NCBI RefSeq assembly: GCF_018812025.1
Contig: NC_063061.1
Location: forward strand, 30,753,986 to 30,817,985
Length of the DNA stretch: 64,000 bases
Direction: 5' to 3'
DNA from: Megalobrama amblycephala
Lineage: Eukaryota; Chordata; Actinopteri; Cypriniformes; Xenocyprididae
The notes under the pieces are model-generated. The model was not told the origin of the DNA. It worked only from the letters and a program-made list of their open reading frames with translations, and did no database searches. The position numbers and the translations under genes were made by a program. Each line of letters starts with the position of its first letter. Within the stretch, counting starts at the first letter, position 1. Positions 19,541-31,659 of the stretch are shown one piece after another.

Positions 19541-19880
19541 TGTTCAAAAGTCTAGGGTCAGTATGATGTATTATATTGCAAGGATGTATTAAATTGATCA
19601 AAAACAACAGTCAAGACATTTATGATGTCATAAAAGCATTCTATTTCACCAAATCATTTCTGAAGGATCATGTGACACTGAAGACTGGAGTAATGATGCT
19701 GAAAATTCAGCTTTGATCACAGGAATAAATTACATTTTAACTTATAATATATTATAATAGAAAACAGTTATTTTAATCTGTATAATATTTCACCATATTA
19801 CTGTTTTGCAATTTCAACCTGGTGAGCAAATGAAACTTCTTTCAAAAACATTATAAAAAAGCCCCAAACTTTTACTATAG
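19541..19880 (+). mobile_element. Dispersed MITE ('gttcaaaagt' family)
   Basis: The left end is 'ctgttcaaaagtctagggtcagta' and the right end 'aaaagccccaaacttttac' is a degraded inverted form. The interior 'atcatgtgacactgaagactggagtaatgatg' is shared with 53638-54120. Non-coding. Confidence 0.65.
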
Positions 19881-20720
19881 GCTGATTAAACTAGCTTATC
19901 CAGCAAGACGTTCTTGATCAACCTGCTTCACCAGAAATATTATGCTGGTTGACCAACCAGACCAACACCAAAACAAGCAAGCATAAACCAGCCTGGATCA
20001 TATAGAAATCCATGCATTCATTAATAAGCTACAGTGGAAATGAAGCTAGAAAAATGCAAAGCAGTGAAAGAGAAAACAAAGAACCATTTATTCATAGAAT
20101 TAGAATTATAGTATGATGATAGAGATGCATGGCAAGACAATTTCCCATGTCTCTAAGGCATTTTGGTGCCTAGATATGGCAAAGGCCCCCTGGGCTGTAC
20201 ACTGCCTGCCCCACGTCAAAAGGGCCACCCACTTGTCTCAATACGGCTGGAGCACAAAAGGGTTCAGAGTCATGGAATCTAACATCACACATGACTCAAT
20301 TTAATTCATGTCCGCAGCACAAATGGAAGGCTACGTGTTTAACAAAATTAATAAGGTACAGTTAGAAGAATTATAATGATGCTTGCCTTATCAAGCCCCT
20401 CTAAAAGCAGTCTATCAGACATCAGCATCTGTCCTTGATGCATACAAAAAGGCTAATTTTGGTCATTAAGTCACTGCAATGAATCAAATAACAAGGCCTA
20501 TTACCGCCTGGGGAATGAGAGAGAAGATAAGAGACTATTATTAAGGTTCATCACTTGACTGGAGCTCATTTATTTAATCATGTGATTATAAGTGATTCAT
20601 AGTACTAGAAGTCCAGATCTAGAATATGAATACAGTTGGAGAGAGAGAGAAACATGAAGGTTGTTGCCTGGTTGTGTTTCATTTATGATATAGCCTACTA
20701 CAGTATGTGGCTTAATTAAT
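19881..20720. other. Gene-free stretch with apparently unique sequence
   Basis: No gene seen. About 20040-20620 is of mixed composition without recognisable repeats and could be conserved regulatory sequence. The 63-codon frame at 20113-20304 has no recognisable features. Confidence 0.35.
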
Positions 20721-20723
20721 TAA

Positions 20724-20976
20724 AGGCTCATTCACACCAAGAACGATAAAGATAACTTTCTGATTATTATAAGCAGGCGCTGCACTTTTGTCATTTGCAG
20801 CTTTAAATGCTCAAGCTCTTTTAAGTCACTTGATTCTGATTGGCTGGGAATGTTTTTATCGTTCATCCGCTGGAAAATCGTTTTCGTTATTGTGGAGTGG
20901 ACGTCTCTTTACTCATGGAATTATTAAAACATTTATTAAACGATTATTAAAACTTTATCGTCCTCGGTGTGAACTC
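20724..20976. mobile_element. Small MITE with inverted ends
   Basis: The left end contains TTCACACCAAGAACGATAAA; the right end contains its complement with two mismatches (TTATCGTCCTCGGTGTGAA). About 250 bp with no coding capacity. Confidence 0.7.
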
Positions 20977-22673
20977 TAGTTGTTTTTGTTCTATTGTGTC
21001 TGGTTCTGCATGTTCAGAAAGGTTCAGTGCTTCGATTGGAAACACCAGCATCATCCTCCGAGCAAAAGCGTTTACGTCACGACTATTATTGCTCAAAGGA
21101 ACGGGACATGATGACGTACGTGGCGTTCTTGTTTTCCTAAATCCCATGGAGTTTGCTCCTATATGTTTAAAAATAAAGGACATCGTAATTATTTAATTAC
21201 TATTTATTTAATTATATAAAAAAACGAAAATGCAGACTTAATAAAGTGTCGTCGTGTTTCGAGACCTATCTCTCAAAGGATCAAGACGAGTCTATTTTTT
21301 ACCTACTGATTTTACCTGAGGGAGAGAGCAGAGGGGGGTCAGGATGAGGCTCAGGTGTGTTTCACCCCCAACCCTCCAAGCTAAAAGTGTTTTCCGTTCA
21401 TTAAGATGATGAAACGTTTCCCTTCGAACTGCTGTGTGAATTAGAGTGAGAGAACCTATTGAACTTGTATTATGAGCAATGAGTGACAATAGTCACGCAA
21501 AAATTGTTCATTTTTCATGTAAATTCTCAGTATTCATACTACTTTAATTGTCTAAACATCATTAAAGAAGACAGCAAAATGCAGCACATGTTAGTTTCAT
21601 CATCTTGTGACGGCTCGTTTCTGCTTGCTGTTTTAATGGCGATGTGTTTCTGACCTCTAGTGGCTCAACTTTGACAGTGTCATTTTAGTAGGCTATCGAG
21701 ATATTACAGTTTTTCACAATTGCTAAGACACTAAACCCCATTCTCTGAAGCAAATTAAACGCATTTGTCGAATAAATCACTCTTTCTGCAAAACCTTAAA
21801 AAGGTTCAGGTAGTTATACACCATTTGCAAATCTCATGCACTGTTTTTGCAAAACAAAGATGGGTCATTTTTTGTCCAAAGGCCTTAATAATAATAAAAA
21901 AAACAAAGATATGACATCCAAAGTATGTAAGGTAGTACAACTAGATCTCTTTTACTGAATCAAAAAGGTTCTACATATAAATGTATTTTAAAGATTTTGA
22001 AGAGTCAAAAGGTCATTCGGTTTAACCGTCCAAAGGCCAATACAGCCATTTCATTTGTGATTAAAATATCTTAAAATGTAATAAATGTATATATTTTTTT
22101 ATTCTGGCATGATTTTATATCATCATATATCAACATAGTGCAAAATGGTATTAAAATTATGTGTAGAAGTTGTTGCTTAGTTACGAGAAAGAATGCCCGG
22201 AAAAATGAATTTCATTCGGAGTAACCAATATAAAGGGACCGTTCTGGATCAAGTCATGCGGTCATTATCAAAACTGAGCCCAAAACTTAAGCCTTATAGC
22301 CCAATATGCAATTGCCAACACAGAATATTAATATTTAGTATTGTTATATTGTATTTATCTTATTTGCCATTATTAGTTTTGTGTAATAATGTTTTGGCAA
22401 TACTGTATGTACACATAATCATGGCAATTAAGTACCAAATTGGAAACAGCCATAAAATCCACAATTCATGTACCTGTAGAATAATAATAAAAAAATTGTA
22501 TATAAATCAAAACTGGTCTCATTTACGTAAGTATTCATATGTAACATTTACAGGTAGAAAAATGTACTTTTATGTTTAGATAGGTACAAAAACAAGCTAA
22601 CCATTTTATACATGCATACAATCTAAAGAAACATGTAACAGACAGACAACTGTAATCAACAACAAAATGTATT
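20977..22673. other. Gene-free stretch
   Basis: No gene seen. The 128-codon frame at 22193-22579 has no recognisable domain and lies in AT-rich sequence next to transposons, so I do not call it a gene. Confidence 0.4.
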
Positions 22674-22867
22674 AAAGGTACACTATGTAACTTTTGTCCC
22701 TCTAGTGGTAAAAAAACAAAACTGAAACTGAATTTAATTTTCTAATCTTTTATCTTAAACATTATTTAATGTCCCCCTTTTGATCACCAAAATAACATAT
22801 TTAACCGTTTTTTTTCCTGTGGAAAAAAATTTCTTCATGCTATAAAATAGCTTGAATATAACTACAC

Positions 22868-24916
22868 TAGGGGTGTGACGAGACAGGTATCTCACGAGGC
22901 TGAGTTCACGAGAATGAGACGAGACAAGATTTTTACACACTATTTTTAAGAAATCCTCAATGGTGAAATACATGACTAGAAAAAATATTCTGTAGGTGTA
23001 TTTGAAATGTTTTAACTAATCATCTTGTAATGAATGTCATTTCAGTTCTACTTTCTGAGTATGAATTATCATGTGCAGTAAAAGACAACAATACTCAAGT
23101 ACTGTAAAAGGTTTTGCCATTAACTCAACTGACTGACTTCTCTTCTGTATGATTTCAGTCTCTTTAGGCCTTACTGTACATGATTTATGAGCTTCTACAA
23201 CTTTTGACCTCCTAACTGAACTCCTTTTTAGAAATAAAAACAGTATGAATAAAAATGGTAACACTTTACAATAAGGTCTCATTTATTAACATTAATGTAT
23301 TAACCAACATCAGCTAACAATGAGCAATATATTTGCTACAGTATTTATTAATCTTTGTTTATGTTAGTTAATAAAAATAGTCATTCATTGTTAGTTCATG
23401 ACAGTTCACAGTGCATTTACTAATGTTAAAGGTGCCCAAGAATGCTTTTTCACAAGATGTAATATAAGTCTAAGGTGTCCCCTGAATGTGTCTGTGTAGT
23501 TTCAGCTCAAAATACCTCATAGATTTTTTTTTAATAAATTTTTTTAACTGCCTATTTTGGGGCATCATTAACTATGCACTGATTTTTTCAGCGCGCCGCC
23601 CCTTTAATTCGCGTACTCCCTGCCACATGAGCTCTCGATTGTATTACAGCACATTTACAAAGTTCACACAGCTAATATAACCCTCAAATGGATCTTTACA
23701 AGATGTTTGTCATGCATGCTGTATGCATGCTTCAAATTATGTGAGTAAAGTATTTATTTTGATGTTTATATTTGATTCTCTATGAGTTTGAGGCTATATA
23801 CTCTGTGGCTAACGGCTAATGCTACACTGTTGGAGAGATTTATAAAGAATGAAGTTGTGTTTGTGAATTATACAGACTGCAAGTGTTTAAAATGAAAATA
23901 GCGATGGCTCTTGTCTCTGTGAATTCAGTAAGAAACGATGGTAACTTTAACCACATTTAACAGTACATTAGCAACATGCTAACGAAACATTTAGAAAGAC
24001 AATTTACAAATATCACTAAAAATATCATGTTATCATGAATCATGTCAGTTATTATTGCTCCATCTGCCATTTTCGCTGTTGTTCTTGCTTACCTAGTCTG
24101 TTGATTCACCTGTGCAGATCCAGACGTTAATACTGCCTTTCCTTGTCTAATGCTTGAACATGGGCTGGCATATATGCAAATATTGGGGGCGTACACCCCG
24201 ACTGTTACGTAACAGTCGGTGTTATGTTGAGATCCGCGTGTTTTCCGGAAGTCTTTTAAACAAATGAGATTTACATAAGAAAGAGAAAGCAATGGAGTTT
24301 GAAACTCAATGTATGTCATTTCCATGTACTGAACTCTTGTTATTCAACTATGCTGAGGTAAATTCAAATTTTGAATCTAGGGCACCTTTAACAAATGAAA
24401 CCTTACTGTTTGTGCTTAATAAGATTAAGAGAAAACTGTTATTCATTTTTTATGGTAACACTTTACAATAAGTGCAACCAAAGTGCAAATAAGACCAAAT
24501 TTTTCTTTGATACAGAGCTAAGAGATGGTTACAACTACGCTGCCCAGCCTAAAATAGCTTTCATATTGAGAGATATTTGCATTCATCAGAGCCGCTTTCA
24601 AAATGCGGGTATTGAAATCGCGTTTGAATGCGTGCTCGCGTTTACTTTCACTTTTAGCGATCGCGCGTAACTCTGTAAATATGGAGCGGTGGCAACCGTT
24701 ATCCAACTGAATTAAATGTTTTTTATTTAAATGCAAAGCAAAACGACAGGCGTAATGGAGGCGTAATGTAAACATAGCGGTGGCATATTCTATCCTAATC
24801 ATCCAAACACTCTGTCATGGCAACAACATCACGAGACTACTTTTCGCCTCGACGAGAAATCTCGTCACATATTAGTCTCGCGAGATCTCATGCCACGAGA
24901 TCTCGTCACACCCCTA
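22868..24916. mobile_element. hAT-type element with 8-bp target duplication
   Basis: Terminal repeats TAGGGGTGTGACGAGA (left) and the exact complement (right). Identical 8-bp sequences AACTACAC flank it (22860-22867 and 24917-24924), the hallmark of hAT insertion. No transposase is seen. Repeats 'ggtaacactttacaataag' occur inside at about 23259 and 24452. Confidence 0.85.
23426..24391 (+). mobile_element. TTAA-flanked non-autonomous DNA transposon, copy C
   Basis: TTAA at both ends, termini AGGTGCCC and GGGCACCT. The subterminal block 'acaagatgtaatataagtct' is shared with copies at 3506, 9106 and 32300. Its whole length is homologous to copy D (32300-33282) in the opposite orientation ('cattagcaacatgctaacgaaacattt'). 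It is nested in the hAT element. Confidence 0.85.
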
Positions 24917-25658
24917 AACTACACCCTTGCTGGATCTATGAATATGCTAATTAGCCCCGCCTCCACTCACTTGCAGGAGCTCAGAGATCCACTCGGTCAA
25001 CTTACTGAGGTAAATGCTGCACAGTGGTATCATTTTTTTTTACAACATTGGACACATTACTGTAATTAATATTATTAGCCTTTTGCTTGACTACATTATC
25101 AAACGGCTAATAATGTTTTGCTAATGTTACACAAACTATGTTCCCGTTCGCCATCTCAGAGTCAGACTGCTGCCTTCTACAAAAATCAGCATCCTTAGAA
25201 ACGCTTTGAAGAACTCAGAACGTCAGTGGAGAAAGGCATATAGTTCATCATAACATCGTAATATACATCATACACCCGCTATATTGCTAAATCTACACGA
25301 TTTTCCATATCAACAGAAAAATATACTGGGATAACCTGGCTTCTTGAGACTCCCCTGCTTCAGAGCAGTTATAGTTAATGATATGCTAAAGCCTGTCGGC
25401 GTGATGATTACAAGGTTATAAGGTAGTTTGTGATGTAAGAAACACCAGCGATTTCAAACAGTGTTTTTGAAACTGTCTTTAGATCACTGCAGTTTTAAAG
25501 AGAACATACTCAGCAATGGTGTCGACATGAATTTGCACATGGTTTGTCTTAAAGCATATTAAAAACACCACATAGACACAACATTAAAAACTTGATTTTC
25601 ACCACAGGGGGACTTTAAATGATCATTTTTAACACAAAAAGTTACATAGTGTACCTTT

Positions 25659-26920
25659 CATTAAAACTAAATCCATAAAATGATCCCATGATGGGCACCT
25701 ATAAAAAGTTCCATATGAAACACCTGATAGAAACCTTTAAGTTTCTATATAGAACCTTTCCTTCCAAGAGTGTAAACTCCAGAATAGTAAAGATGAAATA
25801 CCTGGAGGCCTCACGTCTGTGAAAGCTGCAGGCTAGAAATCATCGACAACTCACTGCAACCAGATGATGATGAGCAACTACAGGAGCAGACAGCTAATCC
25901 TTGTGCTCTTCGCAGCAAGTGAACTGGGCTAAAAACCTCCGTCAAGCTGTAGTGGCTTTGATTGAGCATCTGTGATGAGAAACAATGCCAGTTCAAGTCT
26001 CACCAGATCACAAAAATGCTGAAAACACTTTTATGCTAATGAAAAAACAAATACACATTGTTATGCAATAGAAAGATGCGAATGGGAACAGCTCACTTGA
26101 AAAGGAAAATTATCATCATTTACTCACTTCAAACCTGTATGCATTTTGTTATTCTGTGAAACAAGAAAGATATATATTTGGGAAAATTGTTGTGGGTGTT
26201 TTTTTTGTTTTGTTTTTTTGTCCATGCAATTCAAACCCGGAAGCGCTGCACTGTGTTTACAACATCAACGGCGAAAGAGAGAAGAAATTGTTGAATGAAG
26301 TCGTTATTTTTGTTTTGTTTTTGTGCACAAAAAATTTTCTCATCACTTCATAACATTAAAGTTGAACCACTGCAGTCACATGAACTATTTTAATGATGTC
26401 TTTACTACCTTTCTGGACCTTGAAATTGGCTATGACATTGCTGTGTATAGGGAGGTCAGAAAACTCTTGGATTTCATCAAAAATATCTTAATTTGTGTTT
26501 CAAAGATGAATGAAGGTCTCACGGGTGTGGAACGACATGACGGTGAGTACTAAATGACAGAAATTTCATTTTTTGGGTGAACTAACCCTTTAAGGTAACT
26601 GGTGTTCAGCCAGTCTTCACATACTTGAAATACTGTCAATCTAAAATGTCACATTCTGGAATATAAAGTCAAGTCAATTTTATATCAATGCTATTTTTTT
26701 TATGTATTGATATGAATATCTTATACGTAGACTACTTACAAATTGTAATCAGTTACTGATTCCAAACTATATGACAAATATTTTAGTTAGTAACATAATC
26801 CATTACATTACACATTTTAGGTATAATCTGACTACTTTTTGATTACTTTTAACATAACTCATTTATTACATTGAATTTAATAGGATACTATTGTACCATA
26901 TTGATATAAAAATACGGTTG
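25659..26920. other. Gene-free stretch with a MITE at 26090-26597
   Basis: No gene seen. About 26090-26597 has 'tcatttactcac' near its left end and 'gtgaactaaccctttaa' at its right end, the terminal type of a common fish MITE family also seen at 36346-39066. Confidence 0.5.
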
Positions 26921-27116
26921 CACTTTATTTTACAGTCCTATATTCAGCATGTACATACTATATACTTATTATAGCAATTACAATAACTGGGTTATAACAA
27001 GGTGCTAACTCTGAACCAACCCCTAAACCTAACCTTAACCCATGTAGTTACCTTATATTACCGGTATATTCTTGGGTAAATAGCCTACACTGTAAGTACA
27101 CATACTGTAAAATAAA

Positions 27117-27119
<3 letters not shown>
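26921..27119. mobile_element. 199-bp MITE
   Basis: Perfect 16-bp inverted ends: CACTTTATTTTACAGT at 26921-26936 and the complement at 27104-27119. The interior has 'cccctaaacctaacctta', a motif of this repeat rather than telomeric DNA. Confidence 0.8.

Positions 27120-27120
<1 letters not shown>

Positions 27121-27176
<56 letters not shown>
27121..27176. repeat. (TA)n microsatellite
   Basis: More than 50 bp of TA dinucleotides directly right of the MITE. Confidence 0.95.
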
Positions 27177-27183
<7 letters not shown>

Positions 27184-27317
27184 GAGCAAGAAATATATTC
27201 TTTATCATCATCAAAGACATAGCAATACAAGGTTAAATGACTTACTGAAAGATAATTCAAATAATAATTAATGTTTAAAACATGAAAAAAGAAGAATTAA
27301 GGATATTCACTAAATTA

Positions 27318-27540
27318 CACTGTAAAAATTATTTTCATGATTTGTTATCACAACATTTTTTCTTTTGTCAAATCAACTTAGATAATTAATGTAGTTCAGA
27401 TAACATACTATTTTGAGTTTCTGTTGATTAAATCAATCGCCTTCATTGTATTAACTCAAATTTGTAATTTCAATAAACTCAAAATTTTAAGCCGGCAACT
27501 TGCTTTTTTTAAGTTAAACCAACAATTCTTTTTTACAGTG
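27318..27540. mobile_element. TA-flanked MITE with CACTGTAAAAA ends
   Basis: CACTGTAAAAA at the left and TTTTTACAGTG at the right, each bordered by TA, as expected for a Tc1/mariner-mobilised element. About 220 bp, non-coding. Confidence 0.75.
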
Positions 27541-29857
27541 TATGAACGATTTACTGCCATTGTGTGAATAATATGTAATCATGTAATCAATAAAAAGTAA
27601 TTGTAGTCTGATTATGATAGATTATATAATCTAATTACAAGTACTTCATTTTTGAAATCTGATTATGCAATCCAGATTACATATAATCAGTTACTACCCA
27701 GTACATTAATAGCTTAAAACCATGACACACTTCACCTTTAAGCATTAAGCATGTCTATCAGCCACTAAATGACTCATAAGTGATTCATATTTTTATTTAA
27801 TAGTTGTATCCAGGCTTTATTCCACCATTTTCTATGATTTATTTATACGTCCTGTGCTAGTTTACAGATATATATCCTTAAAACAAATCACACAAATCAA
27901 AGAACAATGTCGTCCCTATCATTAAGGATGTTTTTTTGTTTTTTTTTTGCGTGAGAAGTGGATCATTACTGACTCTATAGAGAGTGGCTCAGTGGCTGTC
28001 TGCCCTCTCCTACTCTCAGCTTTTTTTCTGTTTGAACAAACAACTTTATTCTGTTAAAATATTTATGCATGACCACAGTGACACCCAACTGCAACTTCCT
28101 GGTCTGAAAACATCAAAATATAAACAAGGGCTTTTCATCTCAGTGAAGGACTGACAGAAAAGCTATGATTAATGAGAGACAGAAGACAAAGAGAGAAAGA
28201 GAAAACTGGGCTGTACAGGCCTACTCATCCTTATACAGAGATGGGTTGTTCAAGATGCATTTTCTACTCAAGTCTAGCCAAACAAACATATGAATATTAA
28301 TGAAAATGTTGTATAATGTCAGTTTATGTAAATGTCATGCTAATTCATTTATATTAATAGAAGGTTTTGGAAGGTGCAACGGGAAATGAGACGATGTGGT
28401 AAAAAAAATCTGCTGTAATGCTGAGGTCAGTTGCTCTACAGTATATGTTTCAACATTTGTCTGTTACACAAACACAACTTAAAGCAGTTAAAGAAATAGT
28501 TCACCTTGTCATGTCACATATGACAAATATGGAACAAAAATTGAGAAATATTGTGTTTCTCCCCCTTTGCAATTACAATGAATGGGAACTGGAGCCTAAA
28601 AAAGGATGCAAAAGCACCATAAAACTAGTCAAAAAAGCCTAGTTTATAATAAATGTTTATTTTAAGAGTGTAAGCGTTCTGAAGTCATAAAATAGCTTTT
28701 AGTGAGACACCGTGAGTGAATGTAGCACTAATTCGTGAACAAATCGTTATTTGATTCAGGTCCTTTTTGTTACTTATGTCATGAATGTGACAGCAAAAGC
28801 TAGGACAAATGACAAGATTTTCAGTAAATAATGACTAAAATGTTATGTTTCCTACAAAAAGCTGTCATTTGACTTCAGAAGTTATGGACCACCACTTTTG
28901 AGGTGCATTTTTGACACTTAAAACTTTTATCACAATTTGTTGCAATTTCATAAAAAGAGCAATCCATGCATCAATAAAATAAATAAAATAAATAAAAACA
29001 CCTTTTGCTTTCCAAGGAAGAAAGAAAGTCATACAGGTTTAGAAGAACATGAGTAAATAGTGCCAAAATTTTTAAGTGCGCTATAACTCACACTCCAATT
29101 CCAAAATAATTTATGGTTTCTGATGCAAGTCTATTTTTTTTTTTACAAACAGTATTATTTTAGTATAATTTATATTATAGTATTTATTTTTATGCATTTT
29201 TATTTCTCATTTATATTTTAGTTTTCCGTTTTAATAATTTTGTTATATTTATTTCTTCAAGAATTTTAGTACTTATTTTATTTTATTTAAGATAAACTTT
29301 TATTTTAGCTTTATTTCAATTAACCAAAAAAAGTTATATAGTTATAAAAGTTATATATTAAATTATACAGTTATAAAAAGTTTTAGTTAACAATATCAAC
29401 GTTTACAAACATTATAGGGGCACAAATCTGCTAAGTCTTATGCAAACCTGTACCAATATATATCTGATCTGACATGGAAAAAGAAACAGAATAAGTTGGT
29501 ATCACAGCCTTAAACTATGTTATTATCAGTTATCGGCTGTGCACTTTTAAGTGTATGATTCTTGCACACTGAACACATTTACACCACCTCATTCAGCAGA
29601 ATTAACAATGACATTTCAATTCTGAATATGCATTTTTGTGCATCGTTTGAGACAGAATTACAATGCATCATTTTGATCTCCATAGTAATTTGTGTGCAAT
29701 ACAGATCTCTCTTCTTTCTCTCCATTTCTAGGTCAGAAATGAGTGGTGCAGGGACTTAACAGTTTGGCTGGTCAAATGTTGGATCATCCTCGAACTACCA
29801 ATGAAAGAGCGTTCACACAGACACACACCATACCAAGAGAAGGGGAGCATGGTGGGG
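27541..29857. other. Gene-free stretch upstream of the ch25h-like gene
   Basis: No gene seen. The stretch is AT-rich, with T/A-rich low-complexity sequence at about 29120-29400. The 74-codon frame at 28418-28642 lies in sequence with MITE-like motifs and is not convincing. Confidence 0.4.
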
Positions 29858-29859
29858 GG

Positions 29860-29863
<4 letters not shown>

Positions 29864-29893
<30 letters not shown>
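29864..29893. repeat. (GA)n tract in the ch25h-like upstream region
   Basis: About 15 GA dinucleotides roughly 200 bp before the start codon. GA tracts near promoters can be bound by GAGA-type factors; a role here is only a possibility. Confidence 0.8.
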
Positions 29894-29894
<1 letters not shown>

Positions 29895-30097
29895 GCTACA
29901 GATGCAGGAGGTGGTGCTTGGACACATTTTAGAGGCGTAAAGGCCTGCCTCATTTGGTGCAGATCAGATCATTTACAAAAAGCCACATCCACCACTCAAA
30001 ACAAGAGAAAGTCGCCGCCGGCCGCTGCCAGCATCCTCACCATCCTGCAGCAGCAGTAACAGCCGCCGGCTGTTGCATCAACAACACGTAGCTGGCC

Positions 30098-30970
30098 ATG
30101 AGTCCCGGCAGTATGCACGGCATGCTGGACATCAGCAACGCGACCTGGGCTCTGTCGGAGCGCTCCGTGCTGCAGCCCATGTGGGATTACCTCCAGCAGA
30201 ACCACGAGAGCAGCCTGCGCTCGCCGCTGTTTCCCGTCATCATCTCGGTGTCCATGTACCTGGTGCTGGTGTTCTTCTACACCGTGCTGGACCTGCTGGC
30301 GCCCACCTGGCCCTCCATCCGCCGCTACCAGATCCACCAGGACCGCACCGTCACCTGGTCCAACATCGGATCCACTTTGGCGCTCACCACGTACAACCAT
30401 CTGCTCTACATCTTCCCCGCCGCCGTGGCCCAGTGGCTCTGGCGGCCGCCCGTGCCGCTGCCCCGCGAGGCGCCCACGCTCACCGCCTTCCTGCTGGGCA
30501 TCGTGGGCTGCACGGTGGTGTTCGACTTCCAGTACTACCTGTGGCACCTTCTGCATCACCGCGTGGGCTGGCTGTACCGCACCTTCCACGCGCTCCACCA
30601 TCAGTACCGGCAAACCTTCAGCCTGGTCACGCAGTACCTGTCCGCCTGGGAGCTCTTCAGCGTGGGCTTCTGGACCACCGTGGATCCTCTTCTTCTCCAG
30701 TGTCACTGTCTCACCACCTGGGCGTTCATGCTGTTCAACATCTGGGTGTCCACCGAGGACCACTGCGGGTACGACTTCCCTTGGGCGATGCACCGTCTGG
30801 TTCCCTTCGGCCTTTGGGGCGGCGCGCTGCGGCACGACGCTCACCATCAGCAGCCGGGCACCAACTTTGCGCCTTTCTTCGCTCACTGGGACTGGCTGGG
30901 GGGCACGGCGACCATGCCGGCTCCCGTGAAGACAAAAACACAGAGAGAAAAGGACGAAAAGGAAGCCTGA
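30098..30970 (+). CDS. ch25h-like: Cholesterol 25-hydroxylase-like protein
   Basis: A single uninterrupted 290-codon frame; vertebrate CH25H is likewise intronless and of similar length (about 270 residues). It belongs to the fatty acid hydroxylase/sterol desaturase superfamily, di-iron membrane enzymes. The three histidine boxes are visible: HLLHH (150-154), HALHH (164-168) and HDAHH (246-250). Hydrophobic segments lie at about 45-66, 95-115 and 130-149. Asn14 (NAT) is a possible glycosylation site near the N terminus. 'WELFSVGFW' and 'EDHCGYDFPWAMHRLVPFG' are typical of the CH25H group. The expected reaction is cholesterol to 25-hydroxycholesterol in the endoplasmic reticulum, a signal that lowers sterol synthesis and acts in antiviral immunity. 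The lysine-rich tail after residue 275 is longer than the human one. Fish have several paralogues; I cannot tell which this is. The gene is much more GC-rich than its flanks. Confidence 0.93.
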   Translation: MSPGSMHGMLDISNATWALSERSVLQPMWDYLQQNHESSLRSPLFPVIISVSMYLVLVFFYTVLDLLAPTWPSIRRYQIHQDRTVTWSNIGSTLALTTYNHLLYIFPAAVAQWLWRPPVPLPREAPTLTAFLLGIVGCTVVFDFQYYLWHLLHHRVGWLYRTFHALHHQYRQTFSLVTQYLSAWELFSVGFWTTVDPLLLQCHCLTTWAFMLFNIWVSTEDHCGYDFPWAMHRLVPFGLWGGALRHDAHHQQPGTNFAPFFAHWDWLGGTATMPAPVKTKTQREKDEKEA

Positions 30971-31360
30971 GGCTCGCTTTCCCTTTCACACCCTCGCTCT
31001 CATCTCTCTCCTTTCGCTCCATCTGTCCCGCCCTGTCTCACACATTCCCCGCCGCTATTCATCTTCTCCCCGAACTGCAGATCAAGTGTCTTACTAACAA
31101 ACCGGTAGAGGAGAAGCAGAGCTAAACATTCCCAATGGTTCTTGAATGTATAAAAGTGTCTTTTCTTGCAAATCTATCTATTTTTCTAAAATGAAAAAAA
31201 AAACCTCTTCAGCATTGGCCAATTTATGGAGGTTTTGTGGGATATCTCAGGTTAGTAGTTTTGGCCTTATGTTTTGCGATGTCTTTTTAAAGAGGTTACT
31301 TGTGTTCAAAATGGCTTGTGTTCCAATGCTTGTTATTGTATTTTTCACTAAACTTCAGTC

Positions 31361-31366
31361 AATAAA
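31361..31366 (+). terminator. ch25h-like: Polyadenylation signal of the ch25h-like gene
   Basis: AATAAA about 390 bp after the stop codon, followed by a T/G-rich stretch ('tgctgttgtttgtt') as expected downstream of a cleavage site. Confidence 0.65.
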
Positions 31367-31659
31367 ATGCTGTTGTTTGTTAAGTTTGCCTTCAGCTGTG
31401 TTGATGTGCATTTGAGGACCTTTGCAACCTTTGGATTTCACTAAAAAAACACTGACCGTTACAATCGTTAGAGGAGAGAACCGCATGAAGTAACATTGTG
31501 GGTACACACGGGCATGTTGGCTAACAGTGATTGCTAGAAAGCTCTAAGACTACTTACATCATCACTGGTGCTGCTTGCATTTGCTAATATAAATAAAAAT
31601 TGCTTTTCAAGACAATATGAGCTTGGTAAGTAGGTTGACACAGCTATTGTAAAGTTTAA

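Larger units (their letters stand above)
22674..25658. mobile_element. Outer DNA element of a three-level nest
   Basis: The left end AAAGGTACACTATGTAACTT (about 22675) recurs inverted at the right end (AAAGTTACATAGTGTACCTTT, about 25637-25658). The interior is interrupted by a hAT element at 22868-24916. The remaining sequence has no coding capacity. Confidence 0.7.

Noticed and set aside
22193..22579. 128-codon frame
   Set aside because: AT-rich, no recognisable domain, adjacent to transposons; likely chance.
27005..27045. 'cccctaaacctaacctta' resembling telomeric repeat
   Set aside because: Only a few degenerate units, inside a MITE with exact inverted ends.
29996..30886. 296-codon frame on the minus strand over the ch25h-like gene
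   Set aside because: It is the antisense shadow of a GC-rich coding exon; it has no known domain, and the plus-strand frame has all three histidine boxes.
30073..31125. 350-codon plus-strand frame overlapping ch25h
   Set aside because: Out-of-frame shadow with arginine/histidine/alanine-rich low-complexity translation.
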